Assembly (NCBI RefSeq): GCF_036322805.1
Contig: NZ_AP027272.1
Span: 1,240,001-1,304,000, forward strand
Direction of reading: 5' to 3'
Length of the DNA stretch: 64,000 bases
Origin: Planctobacterium marinum
GTDB lineage: Bacteria; Pseudomonadota; Gammaproteobacteria; Enterobacterales; Alteromonadaceae
Shown: positions 18,860-27,934 of the stretch, one piece after another
How positions within the stretch are numbered: the stretch's first letter is position 1
Layout of the letters: the number at the start of each line of letters is the position of its first letter
Notes under the pieces: model-generated
The model's database searches: none
Seen by the model: only the letters and a program-made list of their open reading frames with translations
What the model was told of the DNA's origin: nothing
Translations under genes and position numbers: made by a program

Positions 18860-19045
18860 TTGAATCTCTATCTCGTTTATCTGTTATAACTTTAGCAAAG
18901 CGGGCGCGGGATTCTACAGGAAGATAGTCTGCTGCTCCAATTATCATTTGTAGAAATTGTTTATTCTTTGAGCGTCATAATAACTTCATGGTTTTTTATT
19001 GTTAAAAACAGGTGAATGTCCCGTCAAAGTGATCTATTGTGGAGA

Positions 19046-19075
19046 TGAATGGCATCGCCATTGTGAAGCCATTCA
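19046..19075 (+). promoter_or_regulatory. Possible alternative RNA hairpins upstream of the PhoH-like gene
   Basis: AATGGC (19048-19053) can pair with GCCATT directly downstream (19057-19062), or as TGAATGGC (19046-19053) with GCCATTCA at 19068-19075. The two pairings exclude each other. The region is about 80-100 bp before the start codon. Whether it is transcribed is not known. Confidence 0.3.
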
Positions 19076-19153
19076 CTGACCAGACTGACTGCAAACGGAA
19101 ATGATAAAAAATGCAGTGAGTTAACCCCCATGGTTACATATACGGAGTGGCGA

Positions 19154-20551
19154 ATGCCTGAAAAAACAACCTCTGCCTCCAAACTCTACGTTTTAGATAC
19201 GAATATCCTGTTGCACGAACCCCTTGCTTTCCTCTCTTTTAAAGAACACGACGTGGTCATTCCAATGACAGTGTTAGAAGAGTTGGATTACATAAAAGAC
19301 AGCAAAAAAGATGTGGCCCGAGATGCGCGGGTGAGTATTCGTGCGATGGAAGACATATTGCACGAAGCTACACCAGAAGACATGACTAAGGGCGTTTCTT
19401 TGGTCGGTTTGACTGCGGGGGACGCTGCACCAACTGGGAAAATGTCGATTTTTGCCGACCATCAATTACCCACTGGCGAAGAACGCTTTACCAGCAAAGA
19501 AAACGACAATCGTATTATCAATGCGGCGCTGTTTTTGCAAAAAGACATGCCTGATCGCGTCGTAGTATTGGTCACCAAAGACATCAATATGCGCTTAAAA
19601 GCGAAAGGTGCAGGTCTTGCTAAAGTAGAAGACTATCGCACCGATCAGTTAGTTAGCGATATCAAGTATCTCAGTCGAGGTTATCATCGCTTTGAAGGGG
19701 ACTTTTGGGATAATGTGACCTCAGTGGAAAGTCGCACCGAAGGACGCGACACCATACACACTATCAGCCAAGAGGTACTACCAGAAGCCTATGTGAATGA
19801 GTTTTTGTTGGATGATACCGACCATTTTGCCGGGATTGTGGAATCGGTAAATGGTGAGACCATGGACGTGTTGGACATGGGCTATGAGCGCTTGATGGGC
19901 AAAAACGCCTGGGGCATCTCACCAAAAAATATTGGTCAGGCAATGGCCATGCACGCCTTGTTAGATCCTCATATTGATTTAGTGATATTAACCGGGCCGG
20001 CAGGCTCAGGTAAAACACTACTGGCACTGGCGGCGGCGCTAGAAATGGTGGTGGAAAAGAACATGTATGACAAGATCATCGTGACGCGAAGTACCCCGGA
20101 AATCGCTGAATCAATTGGTTTCTTACCCGGTACTGAAGAAGAAAAGATGACGCCATGGCTGGCGGCTATTACTGATAGTTTGGAAGTCTTGCACAAAAAC
20201 GATGAAAACACCAAAGGCTCCATGAACTACATCATGGAAAAAGCCAATATCCAATTTAAATCGGTGAACTTTATGCGAGGACGCAGTATTCAAAATGCCA
20301 TTGTAATACTGGATGAGTCGCAAAATTTAACGGCATCACAGTTGAAAACCATTATTACCCGATGTGGTGAGGGTACCAAACTGATTTGCGGTGGTAATCT
20401 TGCCCAGATTGATAGTAATTATCTTACCCCGGTAACATCTGGTTTAACATATCTGGTGGAAAAATTTAAAAATTTCTCAGGCAGTGCTACAGTGAATTTA
20501 GATGGCGTGGTGCGCAGTCGACTTGCTGAGTTTGCTGAAGAGCACCTTTAA
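19154..20551 (+). CDS. PIN domain-PhoH family ATPase
   Basis: This 465-residue protein has an N-terminal PIN nuclease domain (about 10-150; first acidic residue D15 in YVLDTNILLHEP, others in EEL and TKD) and a C-terminal PhoH P-loop ATPase (about 255-460; Walker A GPAGSGKT at 281-288, Walker B VILDESQNL). PIN-PhoH proteins (PhoH2 type) unwind and cut RNA in studied cases. The ATG at 19154 has GGAG six bases upstream (19144-19147), which is better than the in-frame ATG at 19130. A receiver-GGDEF gene begins 23 bp after the stop, so co-transcription is likely. The gene is divergent from rapA. Confidence 0.9.
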   Translation: MPEKTTSASKLYVLDTNILLHEPLAFLSFKEHDVVIPMTVLEELDYIKDSKKDVARDARVSIRAMEDILHEATPEDMTKGVSLVGLTAGDAAPTGKMSIFADHQLPTGEERFTSKENDNRIINAALFLQKDMPDRVVVLVTKDINMRLKAKGAGLAKVEDYRTDQLVSDIKYLSRGYHRFEGDFWDNVTSVESRTEGRDTIHTISQEVLPEAYVNEFLLDDTDHFAGIVESVNGETMDVLDMGYERLMGKNAWGISPKNIGQAMAMHALLDPHIDLVILTGPAGSGKTLLALAAALEMVVEKNMYDKIIVTRSTPEIAESIGFLPGTEEEKMTPWLAAITDSLEVLHKNDENTKGSMNYIMEKANIQFKSVNFMRGRSIQNAIVILDESQNLTASQLKTIITRCGEGTKLICGGNLAQIDSNYLTPVTSGLTYLVEKFKNFSGSATVNLDGVVRSRLAEFAEEHL

Positions 20552-20574
20552 TACGTTGTAACTAGGGCACTTTT

Positions 20575-21483
20575 GTGACAGCAGATATACGCAAACCCAC
20601 GGTTTTAATTGTGGATGACGATTTCATTAATAAGGAAATATTAGCGCACGGCTTGCAGAATGATTATCGCATTTTGCAGGCCAGCTCTGGTATCGAAGCG
20701 TTGGAATTGGCGGAAGCTGAAGTGCCTGATACCGTGCTTCTGGATATTGTAATGCCAGACATGGATGGTTATGAAGTCTGTCGTAAATTAAAAACCTCAC
20801 GCCGTACTCAAAAAGTGCCGGTGATATTCTCTACCAGTAAATGCAGTGACGAAGATGAAGTCTTGGGCCTTACCATGGGCGCTTCAGACTACATTACCAA
20901 ACCTTTTAATATGGCACTGGTGCGGGCTCGGGTTCGAAATCAAGTTTTGCTGAAGCAAAAAACTGATTTGCTAGAGCAATTAGCCAGCGTCGATGGTCTA
21001 ACTGAAGTCCCAAATCGCCGTTCTTTCGACGAGATGTTCGAACAGGAGTGGCGGCGTGCGATGCGCAGTGAATATCCGGTGGCTCTTGCCATGATAGACA
21101 TCGATTGTTTTAAACAGTTCAATGACAATTATGGACATACAGCCGGGGATGATTGTCTTGCAGCGGTGGCCAGGGTGCTTTCTGGTGTTGCCAACCGAGC
21201 AGGAGATTTTGTCGCTCGTTACGGTGGTGAAGAGTTTGCTTTTATCTTGCCCAATTGTGAGATTGGCCCCGCTGAAAACATGGCAGAAAAAGCTCGCGAA
21301 GCAGTAGAGGCATTGCAAATCAAGCACGGATTTTCAGTTGCTGGTGAAGTTGTTACAATCAGTATTGGAGTATCTAGTATGGTACCCGAACAAGATCAGT
21401 CCAGAAAAGAACTGATAGATAGCGCTGATGAGAGACTTTACCTGGCAAAACAATCGGGACGTAACATGGTATTCGCCGGATAA
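20575..21483 (+). CDS. Response regulator-diguanylate cyclase (receiver-GGDEF)
   Basis: The 302-residue protein joins a CheY-like receiver (residues 1-125; D14-D16 acidic cluster, phosphoacceptor D57 in VLLDIVMPDMDG, K109 in ITKPF) to a GGDEF domain (about 135-302). The active loop is GGEEF at 217-221, and the inhibitory RxxD (R208-A-G-D211) is correctly placed, so a phosphorylation-controlled and product-inhibited c-di-GMP synthase of the PleD/WspR kind is expected. The start is a GTG at 20575 after TAGGGC. It follows the PhoH-like gene by 23 bp and is convergent with the transglutaminase-like gene. No cognate kinase is in the window. Confidence 0.92.
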   Translation: MTADIRKPTVLIVDDDFINKEILAHGLQNDYRILQASSGIEALELAEAEVPDTVLLDIVMPDMDGYEVCRKLKTSRRTQKVPVIFSTSKCSDEDEVLGLTMGASDYITKPFNMALVRARVRNQVLLKQKTDLLEQLASVDGLTEVPNRRSFDEMFEQEWRRAMRSEYPVALAMIDIDCFKQFNDNYGHTAGDDCLAAVARVLSGVANRAGDFVARYGGEEFAFILPNCEIGPAENMAEKAREAVEALQIKHGFSVAGEVVTISIGVSSMVPEQDQSRKELIDSADERLYLAKQSGRNMVFAG

Positions 21484-21501
21484 TTATTTGGTTATCTTGC
21501 C

Positions 21502-22491
21502 TCAGTTTATCTGGCCCGGCAGTTTTTCCAGCCGAAACATATCGTTATTGATATATCTCGCCGTCTCGTCCGATACTTCTCCTACTTTCATTAAAGACGG
21601 GCCTGTTGGGTCCAGCAATAGATAGTCAATACCCCCGTCCGAGACTTTTTCCTCGCCATCAAAATGAGGCAAGTTTGCGCCCAGCAGTGCATGGTCAGGC
21701 AGGTACACCAGGGTCATGTGAAGATTTGGTAATAACGAGCGCAACAGAGCTGCAGTTAAAGCCGCTTTGCTATCGCAATCTCCTTTATTAGTTAGCAATA
21801 CTTCGGATGGGGGAATATAACCTGCTCCATTAGAAGCCATCCGATCTTCCAAAGGATTGTAGGGAATGCTCTGCACCCAACTTAGAATCATATTAACGTA
21901 GGCTCTGGATGTACTGTCTTCATCCATGAGTTCGTAAAGTGCTTGAGATGCAGGTAAAAGAGCGGTTACCGCCTCGTTAATAAAACGAATGTGATCGGGT
22001 TTAACGCCTACCTGGCCATACGGACTTTCATAGCGACTGTAGTAGTTCATCTCCAGGTAGCGATCGAATGCCGCCTCTCTTTCTAAAGTGAGTTCGCCCA
22101 TCCACTTATCTATCATCTGTTGCGAACGACTTTTTATTTTAATTTGCAACTCATCTCCGCGGGGAATAAATCGCACCCGAGCTTCTTTAGGATTAATGGT
22201 TTGCGCTTTGCGCTGCAGTTCCATAAATACATAGCGCTGCGCTATTTCAGGACGAAACACCTTGTTTTGTTTATTTTGCGTGGCGATAGCGCTTTTATTG
22301 AGCTTGAACGCAAGGGAGCGATGGGTGCCAAAAAAATCTTGCCAGCGATAGCGAAGCTCTATGCTGTCGTTATTGTCTTCTTTGTGGAAATAGGTTTGGG
22401 CAGCATAGCTGGGCACACAAATAATTACCATCAGCGCCAGAACGCTGCCGGATACAAATTGTTTGTAAGTACCTGCTATACCTTTTGGCAA
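21502..22491 (-). CDS. Periplasmic transglutaminase-like cysteine peptidase-fold protein
   Basis: The 329-residue protein starts with a signal peptide (hydrophobic 14-29, PSYA-A cleavage). A transglutaminase/papain-like triad can be read as C239 (NKGDCDSKAAL), H267 (LPDHALLGA) and D294 (LLLDPTGP), so a catalytic core spans about 195-300. The middle region (60-190) is charged and of unknown role. The substrate is unknown; related bacterial domains cleave or crosslink peptides. The start codon is a TTG at 22491 with GAGG eight bases upstream. A promoter-like TATAAT sits inside an inverted repeat just upstream. It is convergent with the receiver-GGDEF gene and lies downstream of glpK in the same direction. 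Confidence 0.78.
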   Translation of the reverse strand: MPKGIAGTYKQFVSGSVLALMVIICVPSYAAQTYFHKEDNNDSIELRYRWQDFFGTHRSLAFKLNKSAIATQNKQNKVFRPEIAQRYVFMELQRKAQTINPKEARVRFIPRGDELQIKIKSRSQQMIDKWMGELTLEREAAFDRYLEMNYYSRYESPYGQVGVKPDHIRFINEAVTALLPASQALYELMDEDSTSRAYVNMILSWVQSIPYNPLEDRMASNGAGYIPPSEVLLTNKGDCDSKAALTAALLRSLLPNLHMTLVYLPDHALLGANLPHFDGEEKVSDGGIDYLLLDPTGPSLMKVGEVSDETARYINNDMFRLEKLPGQIN

Positions 22492-22502
22492 TTAATATAC
22501 CT

Positions 22503-22540
22503 CGTGGAACCTGTATTCATTATAGTATATCGGTTCCACG
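22503..22540 (-). promoter_or_regulatory. Inverted repeat enclosing a -10 element, probable operator/promoter of the transglutaminase-like gene
   Basis: A perfect 9-bp repeat, CGTGGAACC and GGTTCCACG, is separated by 20 bp. On the minus strand the spacer contains TATAAT, and TTACCC lies 18 bp before it. The distal arm is followed directly by the GAGG ribosome-binding site. There is no T-run, so it does not look like a glpK terminator. Confidence 0.5.
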
Positions 22541-22602
22541 CTGGGTAACTAAAGCTGCAGAACATGAAAAATTATGAAGCGACTGCTGCTTGTACGGGTA
22601 TT

Positions 22603-24096
22603 CTAGTAGAGAAAGTTTAAAGTACTCTGAATCGCTGCCTTCCAACCAGACAGTAGTTTGTTGCGAGTGGCTTCTGCCAGTTCTGGATTGAATTTACGTT
22701 CAATGGCATGCTTTTGTGCCAGATCATCCATTGATTCGTATATCCCGGCTTTTAATCCCGCCAGATACGCCGCGCCTAATGCGGTTGTTTCCATGATCTC
22801 TGGACGTGCTACCTCGATATTCAGTACATCGCTAATGAACTGGCACACCCAGTTATTCGCCACCATGCCTCCGTCGACATTGATAGAGGTGGCGGTGACG
22901 CCATCTTGAGACATAGCTTCCAGTAGATCAAAGGTTTGGTAAGCGACCGACTCCAGTGCGGCTCTGGCAAAGTGATCTGGCGATGTTGCTCTGGTCATTC
23001 CGAAAATAGAGGCGCGTGCAAGTGGGTCCCAATAGGGAGCGCCAAGTCCAGCAAAGGCGGGCACCATGTAGACGCCATGCTCGTAATTTAAGTTTTGTGC
23101 CATGGTCTCAGTTTCTCTGGCGTCTTCGATAACACCAATCCCATCTCGAAGCCATTGCACTGCTGCTCCTGCGATAAAAATGGAACCTTCAAGGGCATAG
23201 CTCACTTTGCCATTGATTTGATAGGCAATAGTGGATAACAGATTGTTTTTAGAAGTGAGTACCTTATCTCCCGTATTCAATAGTACGAAACATCCGGTGC
23301 CATAAGTACTCTTGATCGAACCCTCTTGGAAACAGCATTGCCCAACCGTTGCTGCTTGTTGATCACCGGCAACCCCATTAATGGGTATTGCTTCACCAAA
23401 TAAAGCAGAATCCGTGATGCCAAAATCATCGGCACATTCTTTTACCTCAGGTAGTAGGGTATCGGGCACATTAAACAGAGCTAGTAATTCATCATCCCAG
23501 CACAATGAATTAATATTGAAAAGATTGGTACGACTGGCATTAGTAACATCAGTCAGGTGTTCTTTGCCGCCGGTGAGACGCCAGATCAAAAAGCTGTCAA
23601 TTGTGCCGAAAGCAAGTTCACCGTCATTGGCGCGCTGTCTGGCACCTTCCACATTATCTAGTACCCAGGCAACTTTTGTAGCGGAGAAGTAAGGGTCTAA
23701 TAATAGCCCTGATTTTGACTGCACCAACTCAAGGGTTGCATCGGTGCGCAACTTATCGCAAACGGCCGCGGTGCGACGGTCCTGCCAGACAATGGCATTA
23801 TAAATTGCTTTACCCGTTTTTTTATCCCAAACCAGCGTTGTTTCTCTTTGATTGGTAATGCCAATGGTAACGACGCGGGCGCCAAGGGTTTTTCCTTCAC
23901 TTAAGGCTTCTCTGCATACTTTCAGTGTACCAGACCAGATTTCCTCTGGGTCGTGTTCCACCCATCCATCGTCTGGATAATGCTGAGTAAATTCTTGCTG
24001 GGCACTACAGATGATTTTTCCGGTTTCGCTAAAAACGATGGCACGAGTTGACGTAGTTCCCTGGTCAATAGCTAGTATACAATTCTCAAAACTCAT
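22603..24096 (-). CDS. glpK: Glycerol kinase
   Basis: This FGGY-family sugar kinase of 497 residues phosphorylates glycerol to glycerol 3-phosphate. The N-terminal phosphate-binding loop [14 protein letters not shown], the GITNQRETT strand, WQDRRT, the TYGTGCF loop and the C-terminal [12 protein letters not shown] all match GlpK. The frame opens at a GTG (24108), but ATG 24096 gives the usual [15 protein letters not shown]-type N-terminus, with a GTGAG seven bases upstream. No glpF, glpD or glpR is adjacent, so it is a single gene here, separated by 385-397 bp from the divergent mraZ. Confidence 0.95.
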   Translation of the reverse strand: MSFENCILAIDQGTTSTRAIVFSETGKIICSAQQEFTQHYPDDGWVEHDPEEIWSGTLKVCREALSEGKTLGARVVTIGITNQRETTLVWDKKTGKAIYNAIVWQDRRTAAVCDKLRTDATLELVQSKSGLLLDPYFSATKVAWVLDNVEGARQRANDGELAFGTIDSFLIWRLTGGKEHLTDVTNASRTNLFNINSLCWDDELLALFNVPDTLLPEVKECADDFGITDSALFGEAIPINGVAGDQQAATVGQCCFQEGSIKSTYGTGCFVLLNTGDKVLTSKNNLLSTIAYQINGKVSYALEGSIFIAGAAVQWLRDGIGVIEDARETETMAQNLNYEHGVYMVPAFAGLGAPYWDPLARASIFGMTRATSPDHFARAALESVAYQTFDLLEAMSQDGVTATSINVDGGMVANNWVCQFISDVLNIEVARPEIMETTALGAAYLAGLKAGIYESMDDLAQKHAIERKFNPELAEATRNKLLSGWKAAIQSTLNFLY

Positions 24097-24108
24097 TGTT
24101 AGTCTCAC

Positions 24109-24374
24109 TTGCCTTGTTGTCTTATGTTGCTGCAGGTACTGATGTTCTTCATTCGGTCACAACAATCTTATGTCTAATATAAGAGTAGGTTACTTTATTT
24201 TCTATACCCACTCAATCTTTCAAGCGCCTCTCAAAGATAGCGCCATTCACAGGATCTCGCCTGCGCAATCGGAGCAAAAAATAATCAATCGAGAAAAACA
24301 CCGTAATTTCAATCACTTCAGTGGATCCACAATTTACCACCCAGATTAAGTGGGGAAAATAAGCTGAAATTAAC
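24109..24374. other. Upstream region between glpK and the dcw cluster
   Basis: About 265 bp with no coding frame of note. It should contain the leftward glpK promoter, but I see no convincing hexamer pair or CRP site. The rightward mraZ promoter begins at its right edge. Confidence 0.5.
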
Positions 24375-24404
24375 TTGACAGGGGCATAGTGTGGTTCCTA
24401 AACT
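24375..24404 (+). promoter_or_regulatory. mraZ (dcw cluster) promoter
   Basis: TTGACA at 24375-24380 and TAAACT at 24399-24404 are separated by 18 bp, a sigma-70 type promoter 90 bp before mraZ. The predicted start of transcription, near 24411, lies immediately before the MraZ-type repeats. Confidence 0.75.
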
Positions 24405-24411
24405 GTCAATT

Positions 24412-24436
24412 GTGGGTAAAAGTGGCATAAAGTGGA
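24412..24436 (+). promoter_or_regulatory. MraZ operator (GTGGN direct repeats)
   Basis: GTGGG, GTGGC and GTGGA start at 24412, 24422 and 24432, exactly 10 bp apart with 5-bp spacers; a degenerate TGGTG follows at 24442. Known MraZ proteins bind short G-rich direct repeats with 5-bp spacers in their own promoter region and repress the dcw operon, so this is very likely the autoregulatory site. Confidence 0.85.
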
Positions 24437-24493
24437 TTTTTTGGTGTCTACCGTGCCTTTTCTAAAAACAATAAAAACATTTGGGCTAGGGGA

Positions 24494-24952
24494 ATGTTCC
24501 GCGGCGCTAACGCAATCAATCTGGACACTAAAGGCCGGGTGACGATACCTACAAGGTATCGTCAGTCGCTTCTGGATGATTGTCAGGGACAACTGGTTTG
24601 TACAATAGACACTCAACAACCCTGCTTGCTGCTTTACCCACTTTCCGAATGGGAAGAAATCGAGTTGAAACTCAGCCGTCTATCCAGCATGAATCCTCAT
24701 GAACGTCGCCTGCAACGTCTGTTGCTCGGTTACGCCAATGAGGGAGAAATGGATAAGAATGGACGGTTCCTGCTCTCTGCTCCCCTTCGTCAACACGCCG
24801 ACCTCTCCAAAGAAATCATGTTGGTGGGGCAACTCAACAAGTTCGAAATCTGGAATACCCAAACTTGGGAACAACAAATTCAAACCGATATTGCCACTGA
24901 GCAAGACGCGGACTTCGATCTTACCGAACGTTTACAGGACTTCTCACTATAA
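24494..24952 (+). CDS. mraZ: Transcriptional regulator MraZ
   Basis: The 152-residue protein contains two AbrB/SpoVT-like swapped-hairpin units, [20 protein letters not shown] near the N-terminus and [14 protein letters not shown] around residue 90, the MraZ pattern. MraZ forms a ring-shaped DNA-binding complex that represses its own operon. It is the first gene of the dcw cluster, preceded by a sigma-70 type promoter and three GTGGN boxes. The ATG at 24494 follows AGGGGA. Its TAA overlaps the ATG of rsmH by one base (TAATG), so translation is probably coupled. Confidence 0.96.
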   Translation: MFRGANAINLDTKGRVTIPTRYRQSLLDDCQGQLVCTIDTQQPCLLLYPLSEWEEIELKLSRLSSMNPHERRLQRLLLGYANEGEMDKNGRFLLSAPLRQHADLSKEIMLVGQLNKFEIWNTQTWEQQIQTDIATEQDADFDLTERLQDFSL

Positions 24953-25887
24953 TGGCCAGCACTTTTACCCACACATCTGTGCTGCTGCATGAATCTATTT
25001 CTGCATTGGCCATTAAACCTGATGGGATCTATGTAGATGCCACGTTTGGTCGAGGTGGCCACTCCAGACTGATTCTTGAAAGCTTGGGGGAGCAAGGCAA
25101 GCTTATTGCTTTCGATCGAGACCCCAGTGCCATCGAAGCGTCTAAAGCGTTTGCTGATGACAAACGCTTTCAGATAGTTCACTCCGCGTTTTCCGAAATG
25201 GACATCGCTCTGGCTGATATGGCGTTGTCGGGCAAGATCGATGGTGTGCTAATGGATCTTGGAGTCTCTTCACCGCAGCTTGATGACGCTGGTCGAGGCT
25301 TCAGTTTCATGAAGGATGGCCCTCTGGATATGCGTATGGATACCAGTAAAGGCGTCAGTGCCAGCGAATGGTTAAACACTGCCGATGAAGCTGATATTGC
25401 CGCGGTTATCAAGGAGTTTGGTGAGGAAAAATTTGGCAAACGAATCGCTCATGCCATCGTTAACACGCGCAAAACAATACCACTAAGTTCTACCTTGCAA
25501 CTGGCAAAATTGATCGACGAGGCGGTACCTGTTAAGGACAAATTCAAGCATCCAGCCACCCGAGCATTCCAGGGCATACGTATTTTTATTAATGATGAGC
25601 TGGGTGAGATTGAACGAGGGCTGGCGGCTGCTCTAAAGATTCTGGCAACCGATGGGCGTCTTGCCGTAATTAGTTTTCATTCTCTGGAAGACCGTTACGT
25701 CAAGCGTTTTATGCGGGACTTGAGTCGTGGTATGCAAGTCCCTGCAGGGCTGCCAATCAGAGAAGAAGAAATAAACGCCAGCAAAAAACTGCGCTTGATA
25801 GGTAAAGCTATCAAGCCCGATGAAAGCGAAATTCAACGCAATGTCCGGGCCCGGAGCTCGGTGTTGAGAGTGGCGGAGAAGTTATGA
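24952..25887 (+). CDS. rsmH: 16S rRNA m4C1402 methyltransferase RsmH (MraW)
   Basis: The 311-residue SAM-dependent enzyme methylates N4 of C1402 in 16S rRNA. The SAM-binding motif [15 protein letters not shown] (about 28-42), [18 protein letters not shown] and the C-terminal [16 protein letters not shown] are hallmark RsmH stretches. It overlaps mraZ by one base at the start and ftsL by four bases (ATGA) at the end, so it is embedded in the dcw operon. Confidence 0.97.
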   Translation: MASTFTHTSVLLHESISALAIKPDGIYVDATFGRGGHSRLILESLGEQGKLIAFDRDPSAIEASKAFADDKRFQIVHSAFSEMDIALADMALSGKIDGVLMDLGVSSPQLDDAGRGFSFMKDGPLDMRMDTSKGVSASEWLNTADEADIAAVIKEFGEEKFGKRIAHAIVNTRKTIPLSSTLQLAKLIDEAVPVKDKFKHPATRAFQGIRIFINDELGEIERGLAAALKILATDGRLAVISFHSLEDRYVKRFMRDLSRGMQVPAGLPIREEEINASKKLRLIGKAIKPDESEIQRNVRARSSVLRVAEKL

Positions 25888-26195
25888 CGAACAACTTCAA
25901 TCTGGTCACAATTATTCTCACAGACATCACTCGTAACTTGTTGCGAGTGTTGTTGTTTACGGCTGTGCTTATTAGTGCGCTAGCCGTAATCTTGAGTGCT
26001 CATCACAATCGTCAGCTGTTAATTGAAAAAGAGAAAGCACTGCAAGAACGTGACCGCCTGGACGTTGAATGGCGCAACTTGATTTTGGAGCAAGGGGCAT
26101 TAACCGAACACAACCGCATTGAATCTTTGGTGATGGACCAGTTGGATATGTATCGTCCCGGTCCGGAAGAAGAAGTGGTGGTGAGGGTGAAATGA
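25884..26195 (+). CDS. ftsL: Cell division protein FtsL
   Basis: This small bitopic membrane protein of 103 residues has a short cytoplasmic N-terminus, one transmembrane segment (about 19-39) and a periplasmic coiled-coil with leucine-like spacing ([21 protein letters not shown] in outline). FtsL forms the FtsQLB complex that activates FtsWI at the septum. Sequence conservation of this family is low, so identification rests on size, topology and position between rsmH and ftsI. It overlaps both neighbours by ATGA. Confidence 0.93.
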   Translation: MTNNFNLVTIILTDITRNLLRVLLFTAVLISALAVILSAHHNRQLLIEKEKALQERDRLDVEWRNLILEQGALTEHNRIESLVMDQLDMYRPGPEEEVVVRVK

Positions 26196-27934
26196 CCGGT
26201 TCAGCAAAAAGGAACAAAAAGGTAGCTAAGCCCACCACCGTGCAGTGGCGCTTCATCACTGTTTTGACTTTGGTGTGTTTGGTGTTCGTAGGACTCGCTG
26301 TCAGAGCGGCTTACATTCAGGTAATCGACCCCGATATGCTGGTCAAAAAAGGTGATAGTCGCACCGAGCGCGTTCGCCAAACTCGGGTTCACAGAGGGTT
26401 GATTCTGGATCGCAATGGCGAAGAACTGGCGGTAAGTGTTCCGGTTCGCGCTATTTGGGCCGATCCCAAAACAATTCATGAAAACAATGGCTTAAGTAGT
26501 CAAAAACGCTGGAACGCGCTGGCAGATGTGCTAGGCCAAGACGTGGATAAAATATTGAATCGCGTCAAAGATCCTAAGAAACGCTTTGTTTATATTCAGC
26601 GTCAGGTATCCCCTGCGATGGCTGATTACGTGGCTGAGTTGAAAATTCCCGGGGTTTATTTACGGGATGAGTCGCGTCGCTTTTATCCTGCGGGTGAAGT
26701 CTCGGCCCACCTGATTGGTTTTACCGATGTAGACGATAAAGGCCTTGAAGGGATAGAGCGTATCTACAACGAGGTGTTGAGCGGCACCCCGGACAGACGC
26801 GAGGTGAGTATTGATGCTAAAGGCCGCTCTGTTGAATTACACTCAGAACAGTCAGGGAAAAAACCCAAGAATATCCAGTTAACTATTGACCAGCGTATTC
26901 AGGCGTTGGCTTATAAAGAAGTTAAGCGCGCAGTCAGCCTGTTAGAGGCCACCTCTGGTTCCGCCGTTGTTGCAGACGTTCACACTGGAGAAATACTGGC
27001 ACTGGTCAATAGTCCCTCTTTCAATCCCAACAATCGTCAAGGCGTACCAGCCCACCGCATTCGCAATCGCGCGGTTACCGACACCTTTGAGCCGGGGTCC
27101 TCTGTAAAACCGCTCGCTGTAGTAAGTGCCCTGGAATTTGGCAGTGTCGAGCTAGATACGCAAATCGATACTTCGCCGGGTTGGATGCGGGTCGGCGGTG
27201 CTTACGTGCGAGACCCGCGCAATTATGGCGTGATGGATTTAACCGAGATAGTCAAAAAGTCCAGTAACATGGGTACCTCAAAATTGGCGTTTTCAATCCC
27301 GCGCAGACAGTTTCTCGATATCTACTACGAAGTAGGGTTGATTGGTGACACCGGTAGTAACCTCTTGGGGGAAAGTGGCGGCATATTTCACGAGCGTTCG
27401 CGCTGGTCAGATCATGAGGTTGCTAGTTTGTCGTTCGGATATGGGATTGCAGTCACCACTCTGCAATTGGCCAGAATGTACGCCACATTAGCTAATGGCG
27501 GTATTCGCCGTCCTTTGAGTATCATTAAATCACAACAAGTTCCTGATGGGGAGCGGGCATTATCCAGCCAAACAGCCAACGCGGTTGTAGAGATGATGGA
27601 GCAAGTGGTATCGGACTCCGGAACGGGCAAAAAAGCACAAGTTCCGGGTTATCGCGTGGCAGGCAAAACCGGTACTAGTAGAAAAGCAGTACCAGGCGGT
27701 TATGGTGAAGAATACGTGAATATCTTTGCAGGTTTGGCTCCTGTATCTGACCCGCAGGTGGCCGTGGTTATTTTAATTAATGAACCCGGAGGTGATTTAT
27801 ATCACTCTGGCGATACAGCTGCCCCGGTGTTTTCGCGCGTTATGTCGGGTGCGTTGCAAATGCTCAATGTCCCGCCAGATGATAAATCGGTATCCTCTTT
27901 GGCGGCAATCAGGGGGAAGCGCAATGACTCCTGA
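26192..27934 (+). CDS. ftsI: Septal peptidoglycan transpeptidase FtsI (PBP3)
   Basis: The 580-residue class B penicillin-binding protein has one N-terminal membrane anchor (about 20-40), a dimerisation/pedestal domain (60-220) and a transpeptidase domain. The active-site motifs are S303-S-V-K306, S357-S-N359 and K492-T-G494. It crosslinks septal peptidoglycan in partnership with FtsW and is the target of several beta-lactams. The start overlaps ftsL by four bases. The end overlaps the murE start by eleven bases. Confidence 0.97.
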   Translation: MTGSAKRNKKVAKPTTVQWRFITVLTLVCLVFVGLAVRAAYIQVIDPDMLVKKGDSRTERVRQTRVHRGLILDRNGEELAVSVPVRAIWADPKTIHENNGLSSQKRWNALADVLGQDVDKILNRVKDPKKRFVYIQRQVSPAMADYVAELKIPGVYLRDESRRFYPAGEVSAHLIGFTDVDDKGLEGIERIYNEVLSGTPDRREVSIDAKGRSVELHSEQSGKKPKNIQLTIDQRIQALAYKEVKRAVSLLEATSGSAVVADVHTGEILALVNSPSFNPNNRQGVPAHRIRNRAVTDTFEPGSSVKPLAVVSALEFGSVELDTQIDTSPGWMRVGGAYVRDPRNYGVMDLTEIVKKSSNMGTSKLAFSIPRRQFLDIYYEVGLIGDTGSNLLGESGGIFHERSRWSDHEVASLSFGYGIAVTTLQLARMYATLANGGIRRPLSIIKSQQVPDGERALSSQTANAVVEMMEQVVSDSGTGKKAQVPGYRVAGKTGTSRKAVPGGYGEEYVNIFAGLAPVSDPQVAVVILINEPGGDLYHSGDTAAPVFSRVMSGALQMLNVPPDDKSVSSLAAIRGKRNDS

